Part shown: positions 9,540 to 20,232 of the stretch, piece after piece
How the letters are laid out: each line of letters begins with the position of its first letter
Numbering within the stretch: position 1 is the first letter of the stretch
From: Silene latifolia
Taxonomy: Eukaryota > Streptophyta > Magnoliopsida > Caryophyllales > Caryophyllaceae
Direction: 5' to 3'
Assembly: GCF_048544455.1 (NCBI RefSeq)
Contig: NC_133538.1
Coordinates: forward strand, 1,836,658 to 1,900,657
Length of the DNA: 64,000 nt
Notes under the pieces: model-generated
Databases searched by the model: none
The model's input: only the letters and a program-made list of their open reading frames with translations
What the model was told of the DNA's origin: nothing
Position numbers and translations under genes: made by a program

Positions 9540-11757
9540 TTAGCTGATGAATTGAAATCATTAGGGCTGGTATACATTTGATGCATCGGTTGACTAGGTA
9601 TCTCGATCTCAGAAGTAATATTATTGTTGCAGTTCCTTTTGTTATGACCCAGTTCTCGGCATTTGCTACACCTCACAACAGCACCGCTTTTGGTGAGTTT
9701 TTTAGTAGAAGACTTTTCACCGCTTTTCATCCTCCTTTTAGTCTTTGGTCTACAAGCTCTCAATTTGTTTAAAGGTGGCGGATTGATTGGCTGATACTCT
9801 GAAATAGGCCATTCTTGTGGACCATTTAGTGGCTCCATGTTGAATTTGTACGCTTTTAAGTAGCCCACTTTGTGGTAACATTCTGCAACATAATGCTCGG
9901 GGTGCTCTACATTTTTCCATATGGCCGCCACATCATGTATGCATGGTATGCCATTTAATTGCCATGATCTACAACTACAAGTCTTATGCCTCAAATCCCC
10001 AACGAACTTAACCTGAGTTGCGCCATCACTTACTCCATAGCAGAATGTTCCTTCCCAAAAAGCCGACCAGCCCCTTGCTTCAATCTTAGATTTCTCCAAT
10101 TTCTCTTTAATTATCGAGCATAGAAAGATATCCATCTTTGATATCATATCTCTCTTTATTTGCAATCTCTCCATTAGACTCTCTCTTATCTCTTCTAACA
10201 TTGATATTATAGGTTTTTGTCTACACTTTAGGATATAAGCATTGAATACCTCACTCATGTTATTGTCAACACTGTCACGTTGTGATTGATGTGTGTAGAA
10301 AGCTTTACACCATTTTTTGTAGTTTCTAATTAGCAAATCATCTCCCCATCATTTGAAATTAGCCTAAACTTAGCCATATTTTCCTGAAAAGCATTCTCTG
10401 TTGTATTTTTGGCAATACTCCAAAACCTTTTTCTGTAATCTAGCCCTCCTCCAAATATCTCTTTAAAGTTCATGTACACATGCCTGACACAACATCTCGA
10501 TTCAGCTTGTGGCCATACCTCGGATACAACTTACAAAAGACCTTTTTGTTGGTCTGACATTATAGTGTATCCACTACCATCAGTCGTTTCAAAGTCGGTG
10601 GCTAATAAACCAATAAACGAACTCCAACATTTCCTATTCTCAACCTCAACAACTGCCCAAGCAATGGGGAATATTTGATTGTTCCCATGTTTACCCACCG
10701 CCACAAGAAGTTGTCCTCCGAAGGGCCCTTTAAGAAAGCATCCATCAATAGATATAAATGGCCTACACCCCACTAAGAAACCATGTTTTAAGGCTGAAAA
10801 ACATATATAGACCCTTTTGAATACCCCTTTATCCAAGGAAAATTTAACATTGTTGTCGGGATTTGCCCTTAGTATTTCAGCTGCATATCGATGAAGCAAA
10901 AGATATTGCTATTTATATTCACCGACCACTAGTAATTGAGCTTTTTTCCTTGCCTTTTTTGCCATAAAAATGGATACATCAATTCCTCATTCTCTCCAAA
11001 TAATGTCTACGATTTCCTGCAACTTTAGATATGGATTAATCTTGAACTTGTTAATATAGGTTTTCGCAATCCATGTTGAACTTATTTTTTTTTACCAAGT
11101 TTCCTCTACCACATTTATGCTCACCTACATAAGTCTTAACTTGGAAAGTTTTGCTTTTTTCGGAAGAAGATGCCCATATTCTCCAAGGACACCCAGAAGT
11201 TTTACATTTAGCACCTACCTTGTCTATGTGATTTTTAGTGTACCTGACATCTATGCCGGAGCTTACACAATAATCAATCAATGCTTTCCTAAACTACACA
11301 ACATTATCAAACAATTTCCCAACAAAAAAAGTGGTATCTTGTGGGGTTGTTGGCTTATATTCCATGTTTCCGACCTTACTCTTTTTAGCATTTCCCGGAT
11401 CAACAAGGTAGCCAATATCATCTTTATTAGAGCTCTCACCTGGGCTATCTAGTTCAAACTCATCCTCAAAATCACTAAATGTACCATTAAATCCATGTTT
11501 GGACCATCCGCTTAACTTACTAAGACTCTTAATTTCAGCACCAAACTCTTTTTCTTTGAGTTTCTCAGCCTCAATTTTACCTATAGCACTAACCACTTCC
11601 TCATCTTCATTATCACTCCCTTCCTCATCATAATCAATGTCTTCAACAACAATATGAGGGCGATTATTGATGGAAGGTTCATGTTCACCTTTCAACAAAT
11701 CGAGAAACGGGACATTTAAGTTCAAATCACCAACCTCTTCGTCAAGCTCACACTAAA
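9540..11757 (-). pseudogene. MULE transposase, main part of exon 1
   Basis: The Mutator-family transposase cuts and pastes MULE DNA in the nucleus. Domains in order are: an acidic region (11725-11294); the MuDR-type zinc DNA-binding domain (11281-11051; C and H ligands in KCKTSGCPWRIW and EHKCG); the MULE DDE domain with SIDGCFLKG and SDQQKGLL for the first two Asp and a likely Glu in NNMSEVFNAY; a SWIM zinc finger (CSCRSWQLNGIPCIH, about 9945-9985); and a CCHC knuckle CSKCRELGHNKRNC (about 9630-9670). Breaks are a probable slippage in the T9 run near 11085-11093, stops near 10996, 10912 and 10531, and a frame change near 10340. It is a pseudogene with fairly well preserved domains. The splice donor at 9538-9533 reads GTAAGT. 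Confidence 0.85.
11753..11757. other. Target site duplication of E1, left
   Basis: CTAAA directly precedes the 5' LTR of E1 and is repeated directly after the 3' LTR at 20228-20232. The exact 5-bp match, within the coding frame of the MULE transposase, proves that E1 inserted as a complete element. Confidence 0.9.
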
Positions 11758-13290
11758 TGATGTGTGTCTTTTATATGATGTTTTACATCCCATTCTACAC
11801 GCATTTCAGAGCTCATTCTTGTAGTTTATGCTGCATTTCTCCCTATTTCCGTCTACTTCCGTATTTTGTACATTATTGCAGAAATGTGAAGAATCCAGCG
11901 GAAATCGAGCTAAATCCGTCCCCAACTATCCTACATTGCATTTGACGTGAAGTATTCACCCGAGGAACGAGCTTGGTGCGCAATTCAAGGCCCACAAGAC
12001 AAGTCCACGAGTTTTAAGAAGTCAAGTAGCAGCTCAATCAGTCGATCGACCATCACCCTCAGTCGATCGACCAATGTTCGGTTCCGAAGCTCATCAGACA
12101 TCGAGGACCGGTCGATCGACCACCTACCTTAGTCGATCGACCACACTCTTGTTCCAGGCGTGAATTAAAAGACCGAGGAACTTGAAGCCCGTTAAGTTTA
12201 GGTTTTGGAATAATTGTTACGTGAACTTTCTATATAACGTAACTGAGAATACCTAGTTTAGCATCAAGTCTATTATTCAGTTTTTCATCCAAGTTTTACC
12301 TAAGTTTTATTCAGTAAGTTTCCGCATACGGATCTTGAAAGATAATTAGGGTTTGGGATTGTTGAGCATTGGATTTTCGGTCCTTAATAACTAATCTTTC
12401 CTCTGCAATTCGGTATTCTTCTGCCCAAATTTTAGTTCATCTTTATTTTATCAATAGTTTAGAATTGCTAGCTAGTTTCCCGCAACCAATTTCATTGTTT
12501 ATGTTAATTTCTTTCTTTACCGTTTTAAGCATGAATTCAGTAGCTAATTTCATCGTCAATGTTATTGTTTTCACCCTTAGCATGAGTAGCTAAATAGTTT
12601 GTGCTAGGATGTAGGCGAATTGTAGCATAGGCGGCATTAGATTAGACACGGCCTGAACCCGCGTGTTGGTCGATCGACGACCTTACCCAGTCGATCGACT
12701 GAACTCGTGAGCTTATTTCGTTTTAATTGATTTTAATTGTTGTATTTAACGAATCGAATGCATGCGACCAGTTAGATACCCTTTTATGACTGACCCAATA
12801 GATTGAAAGATAGGGTAAGTTGTTAGACCATCAATTGAATCGACTAAACTGTGCTAAGATCGAAAGATAGGTATAGTTTAGACCGTTAGTCACTTTTCGG
12901 AACGAAAGTTAGTATTAGTGATATTAGGGACCTATAGCAAGATCGAAAGATGCTATTTGTTAAGAGTGGACCGAGAGGACCTCTTTATTTCCCGCCTCAC
13001 CTGTGTTGACTCGCACCGACTTAGTTTGTTTGCCTTGGAAGCTATAATGAACCGATCATCCTAGTACCCCTTTCTTTATCTGTTACACCGTCTTTTTAGT
13101 TTATTATCTTTATCTGTTCTTAGCTATAGATCATTTCAACTCTACCCCCACAATTGTTACCTTAGACTGAATATAAATCAACTAGAATTTACATCTGCCT
13201 CCTTGTGGTTCGACCCTGTTACCACTAGCCTAGGTTAGTCTTAATAGGAATTATAAATTTTATCTTAGGTAGTCACAACGACGGGTATCA
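11758..13290 (+). repeat. E1 5' LTR
   Basis: The 1,533-bp LTR starts TGATG and ends TATCA, so the ends form TGAT/ATCA. U3 holds two palindrome pairs (12041-12141) followed by a TATA box (TATATAAC, 12231-12238). A third palindrome pair lies at 12669-12699. Differences from the 3' LTR are few, for example TGATGTGTG here versus TGATGCGTG at 18694, pointing to a fairly recent insertion. Confidence 0.92.
12041..12141. promoter_or_regulatory. Two palindrome pairs upstream of the E1 TATA box
   Basis: GTCGATCGAC occurs at 12041, 12062, 12111 and 12132. Starts within a pair are 21 bp apart, and the two pairs are 70 bp apart. The next pair in this LTR is at 12669 and 12690, again 21 bp. The array lies 90-190 bp upstream of the TATA box at 12231. 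The same arrangement recurs in the 3' LTR and in E2. It could be a dimer-binding DNA site with two helical turns between copies, or a 10-bp hairpin with an 11-nt loop in RNA. No function is known to me. Confidence 0.75.
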
Positions 13291-13295
13291 AATTT

Positions 13296-13313
13296 TGGCG
13301 CCGTTGCCGGGGA
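13296..13313 (+). other. E1 primer binding site (tRNA-Asp type)
   Basis: TGGCGCCGTTGCCGGGGA starts five bases after the LTR end. It matches the complement of the 3' end of plant tRNA-Asp including CCA, the primer used by Athila-type gypsy elements. Confidence 0.9.
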
Positions 13314-13415
13314 AGGCAATAGTCCTAATTTTAGTTGTTTTAATTTTAGTCTTTCTTAGTTTAAGGGACTTCTGTTCCTTAAACTTTTCTTATATTGTTT
13401 TTGTAGTTTCCTCTT

Positions 13416-14640
13416 ATGCGCAGGTCACAGGGTGGTGAACTAGTGCCATTTGACCCTGAGATAGAGAAATCTTTGCCCGAGTTGAGACGAACACAAAGGA
13501 TACTACTGACAGAGGAAGAGCTGAGTTCTCTGTCAAGCTATTACGAGAACAATCTGTTCGAAGAAGACCCGCAGTCTTCACCCGTTTCCACTTCTTCAGC
13601 CGAGACAGTTACTTCTCCAGAAATTCCAGTCATGGCCGAGGAAGCAAGTATAGCTAGTCATTCTGAGTCGACAGCTGAAAACTTATATAAGGGGTTCGAA
13701 CTACCAGGAGATGCCAGGAAGTTCGAACCAAAGCCTTCAAACATTAGCATGGTTGAGAAGAACCAGTTCGGGGAGCTGCAAACGAAGATGCAAAAGCATA
13801 TGGAGACCTTTATTGACTACTGCTGTTCCATACCCCCACCAACCGGCGTGACCCAAGATCAGATCAAGGAGACCATGTTCATCTTCTCTCTTCTTGATGC
13901 CGCAAGGGAGTGGTATAGAGATTTGGACTGGACTGTTCAGGGGATCACCGATTGGAATTCATTGGCATTGGCATTCTACAAGAAGTACTTTTTTGCTTCA
14001 AGGACGATTGCTATTAGAGCTCAAATCACGGGCTTTAAACAAGGGCCAGATGATAATTTCCACGAAGCATGGGTCCGATTTAAGAAGTTGGTGCGAACCA
14101 TACCGCACCATGGGTTCGAAAAGTGGAGCTTGTGCAATCATTTCTACAATGGGTTGTACGACGATCATAGGGCCATTTTGGATGCTGCAGCCAATGGACG
14201 ATTTGCTGAGAATTTGGGAGGAACCAAGGGGTGGAAGATCATTGACGATCTAGCTACCCACAAGGCCGAGTATGGGAATTCTAGAGGGAACCAGGAGGAG
14301 AGTGCTGAATCTTCCTCTCGGCTGCACTTGAGGCTCTTACTGCGAGATTTGACAAGTATGAGCTAGGAGGAGCTTCTAAAGGTGGGATGTACCAGGTAAA
14401 TGCTGTGTCAAACGGTCCTTTCGTCTGTGAAAGGTGTGGAGGTGAGGGCCATGTCTCGAAAAACTGCCCTAGTCCCTTTGAATCTTGTGCTGCCTTTCAA
14501 CACTATAGGCAGACCAACACCTACTATGAGCCGAATACCCATCCGAACTAGAGTTGGAGAAGCCAAAATGTCCTAAATCTAACTCAAGCTCCGCCGCAAA
14601 GCAAAGAACCCTATGTGCCCCCTCATCAAAAGCAACAACA
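13416..14640 (+). pseudogene. E1 gag (frameshifted)
   Basis: Gag forms the particle that packages element RNA. The ATG at 13416 opens 316 codons: an acidic, serine-rich N-terminal region of about 130 residues, then the conserved retrotransposon gag core with EWYRDLD (about residue 165), ITDWNSLALAFYKKYF and the IRAQI and NEFHEAW-like blocks. A frameshift near 14310 ends the frame at 14366. In the next frame the protein continues with a CCHC knuckle VCERCGGEGHVSKNC at about 14425-14468, and a stop follows near 14551. E2 has the corresponding region intact across the frameshift, which locates the break. The gag core is clearly related to that of D1 (49619-50520). Confidence 0.85.
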
Positions 14641-15440
14641 ATATCGAAACCTCCTTATATGCCGCAGCGAAACAATCGCAGACTCTGAATTTTCCGAGCT
14701 TAAGAACCTGTTGCTAAAGGAGTCCCAAGCAAGAGAGGCCGGGATGAAGCTACTAGAGAGCCAAATTGCTCAATTGGCTAGCAAAAGCAACACTCGAGCT
14801 CCCGGACACTTGCCGACTCAACCAGAACAAAAGGAGACCCTAAATGCCATCACTTTGAGGAGCGGGTCCACCCTTGATGGTCCTGCCATGGTCGAGGACG
14901 CTGTTGAAAAAGATGAGCCTGAAACAAGTCAAAAGAAAGCTTCAACGAATAAATCAAAGAAATAGTCTACAGGTATATCGGTCGATCGATCGATATACCT
15001 AGTCGATCGATCAAGCACGGTTACTGAGAGCTTCGAATCTGTACATCTCAGTCGATCGACTGAGGACAGTGGTCGATCGACTGAGATCGCTGCTGATGCT
15101 GAGGAATTTCGTCCTTTAATGCCAAATAATCTGCGAGACCACTTGTTTCGGGCTACCACAGTCCCGAAGACTTTAGGACAAGACCCGAGTGCTGATGGGT
15201 CAGTCCCGGTCCCGAAGTTCGACCCAATGATGGTTAATGGCTCACATTTGAGACGGTCTGAAGAGGGGTCTAGCTTCAACAAAGAGAAGGTTTCGGACAT
15301 TCAGCCTAAGTCCAAGGATGCCGGCGCGCGTGATTTGGAGGAGAGGGCTAAGGTCCTTCTTACAGCCCCTTACCCGGAGAGGCTAGTGCCGACAAGGAAC
15401 AGGTATCTTTCAGCAAATTTGAAAAAGTTATCCGTAGTCT
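14641..15440 (+). pseudogene. E1 gag-protease linker with palindrome-coded repeats
   Basis: An open frame (14615-14965) carries ESQIAQLASKS and the block NAITLRSGS, which is common to Athila polyproteins just before protease. A stop lies near 14965. Four palindromes follow at 14981, 15002, 15051 and 15072, spaced 21, 49 and 21 bp. Because 21 bp is seven codons, the palindromes encode repeats such as VDRSIYLVDRSS without shifting the frame. The next block (15119-15442) includes DLEERAKVLL and PYPERLVP, then a frameshift near 15397. Confidence 0.75.
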
Positions 15441-15950
15441 GAATGTACAAGTCCCCTTCCTTGAGTTAGTAAACCAAGTGCCCGCTTATACTAAATTTAT
15501 GAAACAACTTTTGTCCAAAAAGCGGTCACTTGAAACAGTGCACACTGTCGCACTTACTAAGGAGTCTTGCTCTTATCTGTCTCACACTGCGCCCCATAAG
15601 TTAGAGGATCCGGGTAGCTTTTCTGTTCCTTGCAAAATAGGCACCTTCTCTATTGAGAAGGCATTGTGTGATCTAGGGGCTAATATAAGCGTCATGCCCT
15701 TGAGTTTAGCTAGGAAGCTTAAGTTGACCCGATTTGCTATCACAGACATGACAGTTCAGATGCCCGACCGATCTGCGGTCGAGCCTGTAGGAGTCCTAGA
15801 GGACATACCCGTCCAAATAGGGAAGTTTTTCCTCCCTGTTGACTTTGTTGTCCTTGACATACCTGAGGATGCCCATATACCGATCATCCTAGGTAGGCCG
15901 TTTCTGCACATCTTCTTTGTGCGATTATTAACGTAGGCTCTGGAACTTTG
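15441..15950 (+). pseudogene. E1 retropepsin-like protease
   Basis: An aspartic protease would cleave the Gag polyprotein. The active-site region reads ALCDLGANISVMP at about 15660-15700, matching the D-(T/S)-G loop region as DLGA in Athila elements. The flap side has VQMPDRSAVEP, and the C-terminal signature IILGRPFL is at about 15885-15908. After GRPFL a frameshift breaks the frame, and E2 shows a break at the same place. In Athila elements reverse transcriptase follows the protease within a few hundred bases; here it does not. Confidence 0.8.
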
Positions 15951-16482
15951 ACCTTCAAAGTTGGGAAACATTCAATCATTTTTGTCCAACTTTGCTAAAA
16001 AGAAGGACCCCATGTGGCTCATTACTTGTAATACGGTTTACGAAAAGAAATCGTACTTTGTGCTTCCCCGAATTGCTCCGCCTCTATTACTACTCTGTGC
16101 TAACCCCTCCGCCCCCATTGGGAGCGAGAAGGAGGAAGAATCTGTTTTAGACATTGCGGAGCTGGTTTGGGGAAGGATGTCTTTGCAGTCACTCTAGTCA
16201 TGCGACAAAGCGTATCATTCAAAGAGGAGGTCTTGGTTGCTTGAGCTATGGAATTGATGAGATAGTTGATGACGAGCGATCAAAGCAAAGGATTCCGACT
16301 TGGATTCCGATGAGCCCAAAGAAACCCTTGATTGGGGAGATGACGAAGTTGATCCGTTGAGCTCTCCATCGTCGAGGCCGAGAAGGGTGCAAAATGATAA
16401 GATGAGCACCATTGAGGCTACCTCTAGTAGCCAGAAGCCGACGAAGTGGGCCATACCGTGGTCCTACTTGATCAACTATTAG
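15951..16482 (+). pseudogene. E1 C-terminal module replacing pol
   Basis: This is the equivalent of the intact 174-codon frame in E2 at 36488-37009, here broken into three frames (15961-16197, 16154-16360, 16300-16482). Shared landmarks are the segment after the protease (DPMW, KKSYFVLP), a glycine-rich GGLGCLSYGID, an acidic stretch and the ending KPTKWAIPW followed by INY and stop. I recognise no domain. Its conservation between two diverged copies suggests it was once a real part of the polyprotein. Confidence 0.6.
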
Positions 16483-18693
16483 TTGATCGAGCTCGTTATA
16501 AACTTCATTTTATTTGCTTATGTTAAACCAATTTTTATTGCTTTTTGTGTGCGCGAAAACTTCGCATTTTATTTCGCTTATTTAGGATTTTTAAGTACTT
16601 TAGACTTTATTCTGGGTTTTGCGCAGTTTTGGGCGCATATTATTGTGCATTTGCAGGTTTTAGACCTCGGTAGCTCTAGTTATTGAGCTAATACGAAGAA
16701 TTAAGATGTCGCAGCAGTGTTTTCAGTCGATCGACCAGCCTATATAGTCGATCGACTGATTTGCAGGTTTACAGGAGCTACTGTTCACGCCCACTTGATC
16801 GATCGACCGATCTTCTTGGTCGATCGACCACTGCTGCTGCTGTATTTGTTCACGACCTCTCCCCTGCTGTGTTTGGTCGATTTGCGGACTTAAGGGAGTT
16901 CTCTACCCCCTTTTATCTTCCGTAAAATTCATATATTTCTTCTGATTTTCTCATTTATGCACAATTTTACCGCTTTAAAATTGTTTTCTCAGTCTTATGC
17001 GTGGTATTTTTCTGTCTTTTCCTAAGACTTATAGTAGCATCTTTAGCTCATGAAACCTCCTAGCTCACGCTGGTTTGGGGAGGTTTCCTTTGCGCTTAAA
17101 GTCTTGTGAGTTCCTAATTTCTTTACTTCATGTCATATTTATTTATTTCTTGCAAATTCCCATTTCTCTTTTCTTCATTTTATGATTTTGCACAATGGGG
17201 ACATTGTGCGATTTGGTTTGGGGAAGGGTTTTGCGTCGCATATCATTTGCTTGCATTCACGTTTACATTTTGTCTTGCATTGTTGTTTATTTCTTCATAT
17301 ACATCAAAAATCAAAAAAAAAATTGATAAATTTCAAACAAAAATTCCCATAAAATGCACGTTTATTTTAGCATATAGGTCGAGTTGGAACGGTAGTATTT
17401 CTATGATGATTTTGCATCTGCGCCTGTTTTGCCTGAGCCTTGCTAGATTAACATGTTATTAGTAGAATCGTTTATGCATATCTACGAGTTTTCGTTAATT
17501 TATTTGCTGGACTTGAGATCTGACTTAGAAAATTGGCAAACTACATCATAATTCTGAGATTTAGAGCCTATAACTGGTGACATCTATGACCGGTTTATTT
17601 AGGAATGTGAGTAGTACTCCTTATGAGACATGTTTCCTTAATTTGCATAAATATGAATTTGAGCTACTTAATACCTGTATGCATTCGGTTTGTGGTTTGT
17701 TGACACATGTGGTAGAGGTTTTCCTTTATTCATTATGCCCATAAGCTCCACACTGCCAAAAATAGCTTTTTTTGTCCCGTTAACCACATCCTACATATAG
17801 CCTGCCCTTGTCAAGCTAGTAGTTTACGTTTTTGGGATTGTTACTTCGTTTTTGGTGATATTTGCTTGATTGAGATGTTGTTTGGAAAATGAAAAAGGAA
17901 AGAAAGAAACAAAAGAAAAAAAAGAGAGAAAAAGACTCGATAAAGAAAAAAGAGTTCTGTACTGTTCAAGGCAGTCGATCGACTGACCAATTGGGTCGAT
18001 CGACTGAAGATCCGAGAAAAAAGTCAATTCGCATAATTTAATCCTTATCTTTTGGCGATTTTTGCTCCCATGTTTCATTTATATTTTATGGGGAGTTTAT
18101 TGATTTAATATTTTGGAGACTGTGAGTTTTGTGCTTGCTATAGCACCGTTTCGTTTAATTATGAGCAAGAAGTTGGATGTTGCCACTTGGTTCCGTTTTG
18201 GTACTAGCTTGATCACCTGTACCTCCACTTTACCATAAAATATTTCGCCTCTTCTTACCCATACCTCACATATCCCATATACACCTCGGCATGTGTCATT
18301 GGTCATATGTTTGGTTGGAATGCATATGTACAGTCATAGAGATCATTTTCATATTCTATTGCTGGCATGTTTTCATAGGTCGTAGTTAGGTGAGAGTCAC
18401 TACAAAATTAATTCTTTCTATCTTACATATATTCACCTGTACTTATTGAGTGATTTGAGCGGCCCGTGAGAGTCCAATTTGATAAGTCTATACAGTTGGC
18501 AGTTCAGTATATCTTTAACGACTACATAACTCGTTTGCATGATACACATTACTAATTGATTGTTGGTTGTGCATTAAATTGGTTTAGGCTTAACAGTTTG
18601 CATTTCGCTCTGAGATTGAACTCGTTCCATTAGGTCGTTAGATCGAGTCTAGTTCTTGCTTGGGGATAAGCAAGGGTTTGGTTTGGGGAAGTT
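16483..18693 (+). other. E1 3' non-coding tail with palindromes, hairpin and polypurine tract
   Basis: No convincing gene lies here. Palindrome pairs occur at 16726/16747, 16798/16819 and 17974/17995, all spaced 21 bp. A perfect hairpin (8-bp arms GCACAATG and CATTGTGC, loop GGGA) lies at 17190-17209 and is followed by TTTGGTTTGGGGAAGG, a near copy of the real polypurine tract at 18681-18693. Another G-rich GGTTTGGGGAGG lies near 17070. A long A/G tract spans about 17880-17960. The same order of parts is found in E2 (37010-39220). Confidence 0.7.
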
Positions 18694-20227
18694 TGATGCG
18701 TGTCTTTTATATGATGTTTTACATCCCATTCTACACGCATTTCAGAGCTCATTCTTGTGGTTTATGCTGCATTTCTTCCTATTTCCGTCTACTTCCGTAT
18801 TTTGTACATTATTGCAGAAATGTGAAGAATCCAGCGGAAATCGAGCTAAATCCATCCCCAAGTATCCTACATTGCATTTGACGTGAAGTATTCACCCGAG
18901 GAACGAGCTTGGTGCGCAATTCAAGGCCCAAAAGACAAGTCCACGAGTTTTAAGAAGTCAAGTAGCAGCTCAAGCAGTCGATCGACCATCACCCTCCGTT
19001 GATCGACCAATGTTCGGGTTCCAGAAGCTACTGTACACTGAGGACCAGTTGATCGACCACCTACCTTAGTCGATCGACCACACTGCTGTTCCAGACGTGA
19101 ATTAAAAGACCGAGGAACTTGAAGCCCGTTAAGTTTAGGTTTTGGAATAATTGTTACGTGAACTTTGTATATAACGTAACTGAGAATACCTAGTTTAGCA
19201 TCAAGTCTATTATTCAGTTTTTCATCCAAGTTTTACCTAAGTTTTATTCAGTAAGTTTCCGCATACGGATCTTGAAAGATAATTAGGGTTTGGGATTGTT
19301 GAGCATTGGATTTTCGGTCCTTAATAACTAATCTTTCCTCTGCGCAATTCGGTATTCTTCCGCCTAATTTTAGTTCATCTTTATTTTATCAATAGTTTAG
19401 AATTGCTAGCTAGTTTCCCGCAGCCAATTTCATTGTTTATGTTAATTGCTTTCTTTACCGTTTTAAGCATGAATTCAGTAGCTAATTTCATCGTCAATGT
19501 TATTGTTTTCACCCTTAGCATGAGTAGCTAAATAGTTTGTGCTAGGATGTAGGCGAATTGTAGCATAGGCGGCATTAGATTAGACACGGCCTGAACTCGC
19601 GTGTTGGTCGATCGACCACCTTACCTGGTCGATCGACTAACCTCGTGAGCTTATTTCGTTTTAATTTATTTTAATTGTTGCATTTAACGAATCGAATGCA
19701 TGCGACCAGTTAGATACCCTTTTATGACTGACCCAATAGATCGAAAGATAGGGTAAGTTGTTAGACCATCAATTGAATCGACTAAACTGTGCTAAGATCG
19801 AAAGATAGGTATAGTTTAGACCGTTAGTCACTTTTCGGAACGAAAGTTAGTATTAGTGATATTAGGGACTTATAGCGAGATCGAAAGATGCTATTTGTTA
19901 AGAGTGGACCGAGAGGACCTCTTTATTTCCCGCCTCACCTGTGTTGACTCAGACCGACTTCGTTTGCTGCCGCCGAAGCTATAATGAACCGATCATCCTA
20001 GTACCCCTTTCTTTATCTGTTAAACCGTCTTTTTAGTTTATTATCTTTATCTGTTCTTAGCTATAGATCATTTAGCCTCAACCCCCACAATTGTTACCTT
20101 AGACTGAATATAAATCAACTAGAATTTACATCTGCCTCCTTGTGGTTCGACCCTGTTACCACTAGCCTAGGTTAGTCTTAATAGGAATTATAAATTTTAT
20201 CTTTGGTACTCACAACGACGGGTATCA
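18694..20227 (+). repeat. E1 3' LTR
   Basis: This 1,534-bp copy is nearly identical to the 5' LTR. Two of its palindromes have decayed from GTCGATCGAC to GTTGATCGAC (18998 and 19048), which fits deamination of methylated CpG. The short ORFs inside both LTRs (for example near 18660-18886) recur only because the LTR is repeated; I do not regard them as genes. Confidence 0.92.
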
Positions 20228-20232
20228 CTAAA
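20228..20232. other. Target site duplication of E1, right
   Basis: CTAAA follows the E1 3' LTR and matches 11753-11757. The MULE reading frame resumes here. Confidence 0.9.

Larger units (their letters stand above)
11758..20227 (+). mobile_element. E1: complete gag-protease-only Athila-type retrotransposon
   Basis: E1 is an 8.47-kb element with both LTRs, a tRNA-Asp-type primer site, a gag-protease region, a unique C-terminal ORF, a 2.2-kb non-coding tail, a polypurine tract and a 5-bp target duplication. It lacks reverse transcriptase, RNase H and integrase entirely. This is not a local deletion, because its sister E2 has the same layout. It must depend on enzymes supplied in trans, plausibly by a D1-like relative. 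Its ORFs carry several frameshifts, so this copy cannot make its own Gag either. Eleven palindrome pairs of the GTCGATCGAC type are spread through it. Confidence 0.9.

Noticed and set aside
11757-12132. Short ORFs repeated in every E-type LTR (for example near 11757, 18660, 32289, 39187 and 62713) with nearly the same protein.
   Set aside because: The repetition is explained by the LTR copies; the frames are short, vary in length between copies and carry no domain.
12041-12141. CRISPR-like array, because short repeats recur at regular steps.
   Set aside because: The repeats are 10-bp palindromes with 11-bp spacers, scattered through plant retrotransposons; there are no cas genes and the sizes do not fit.
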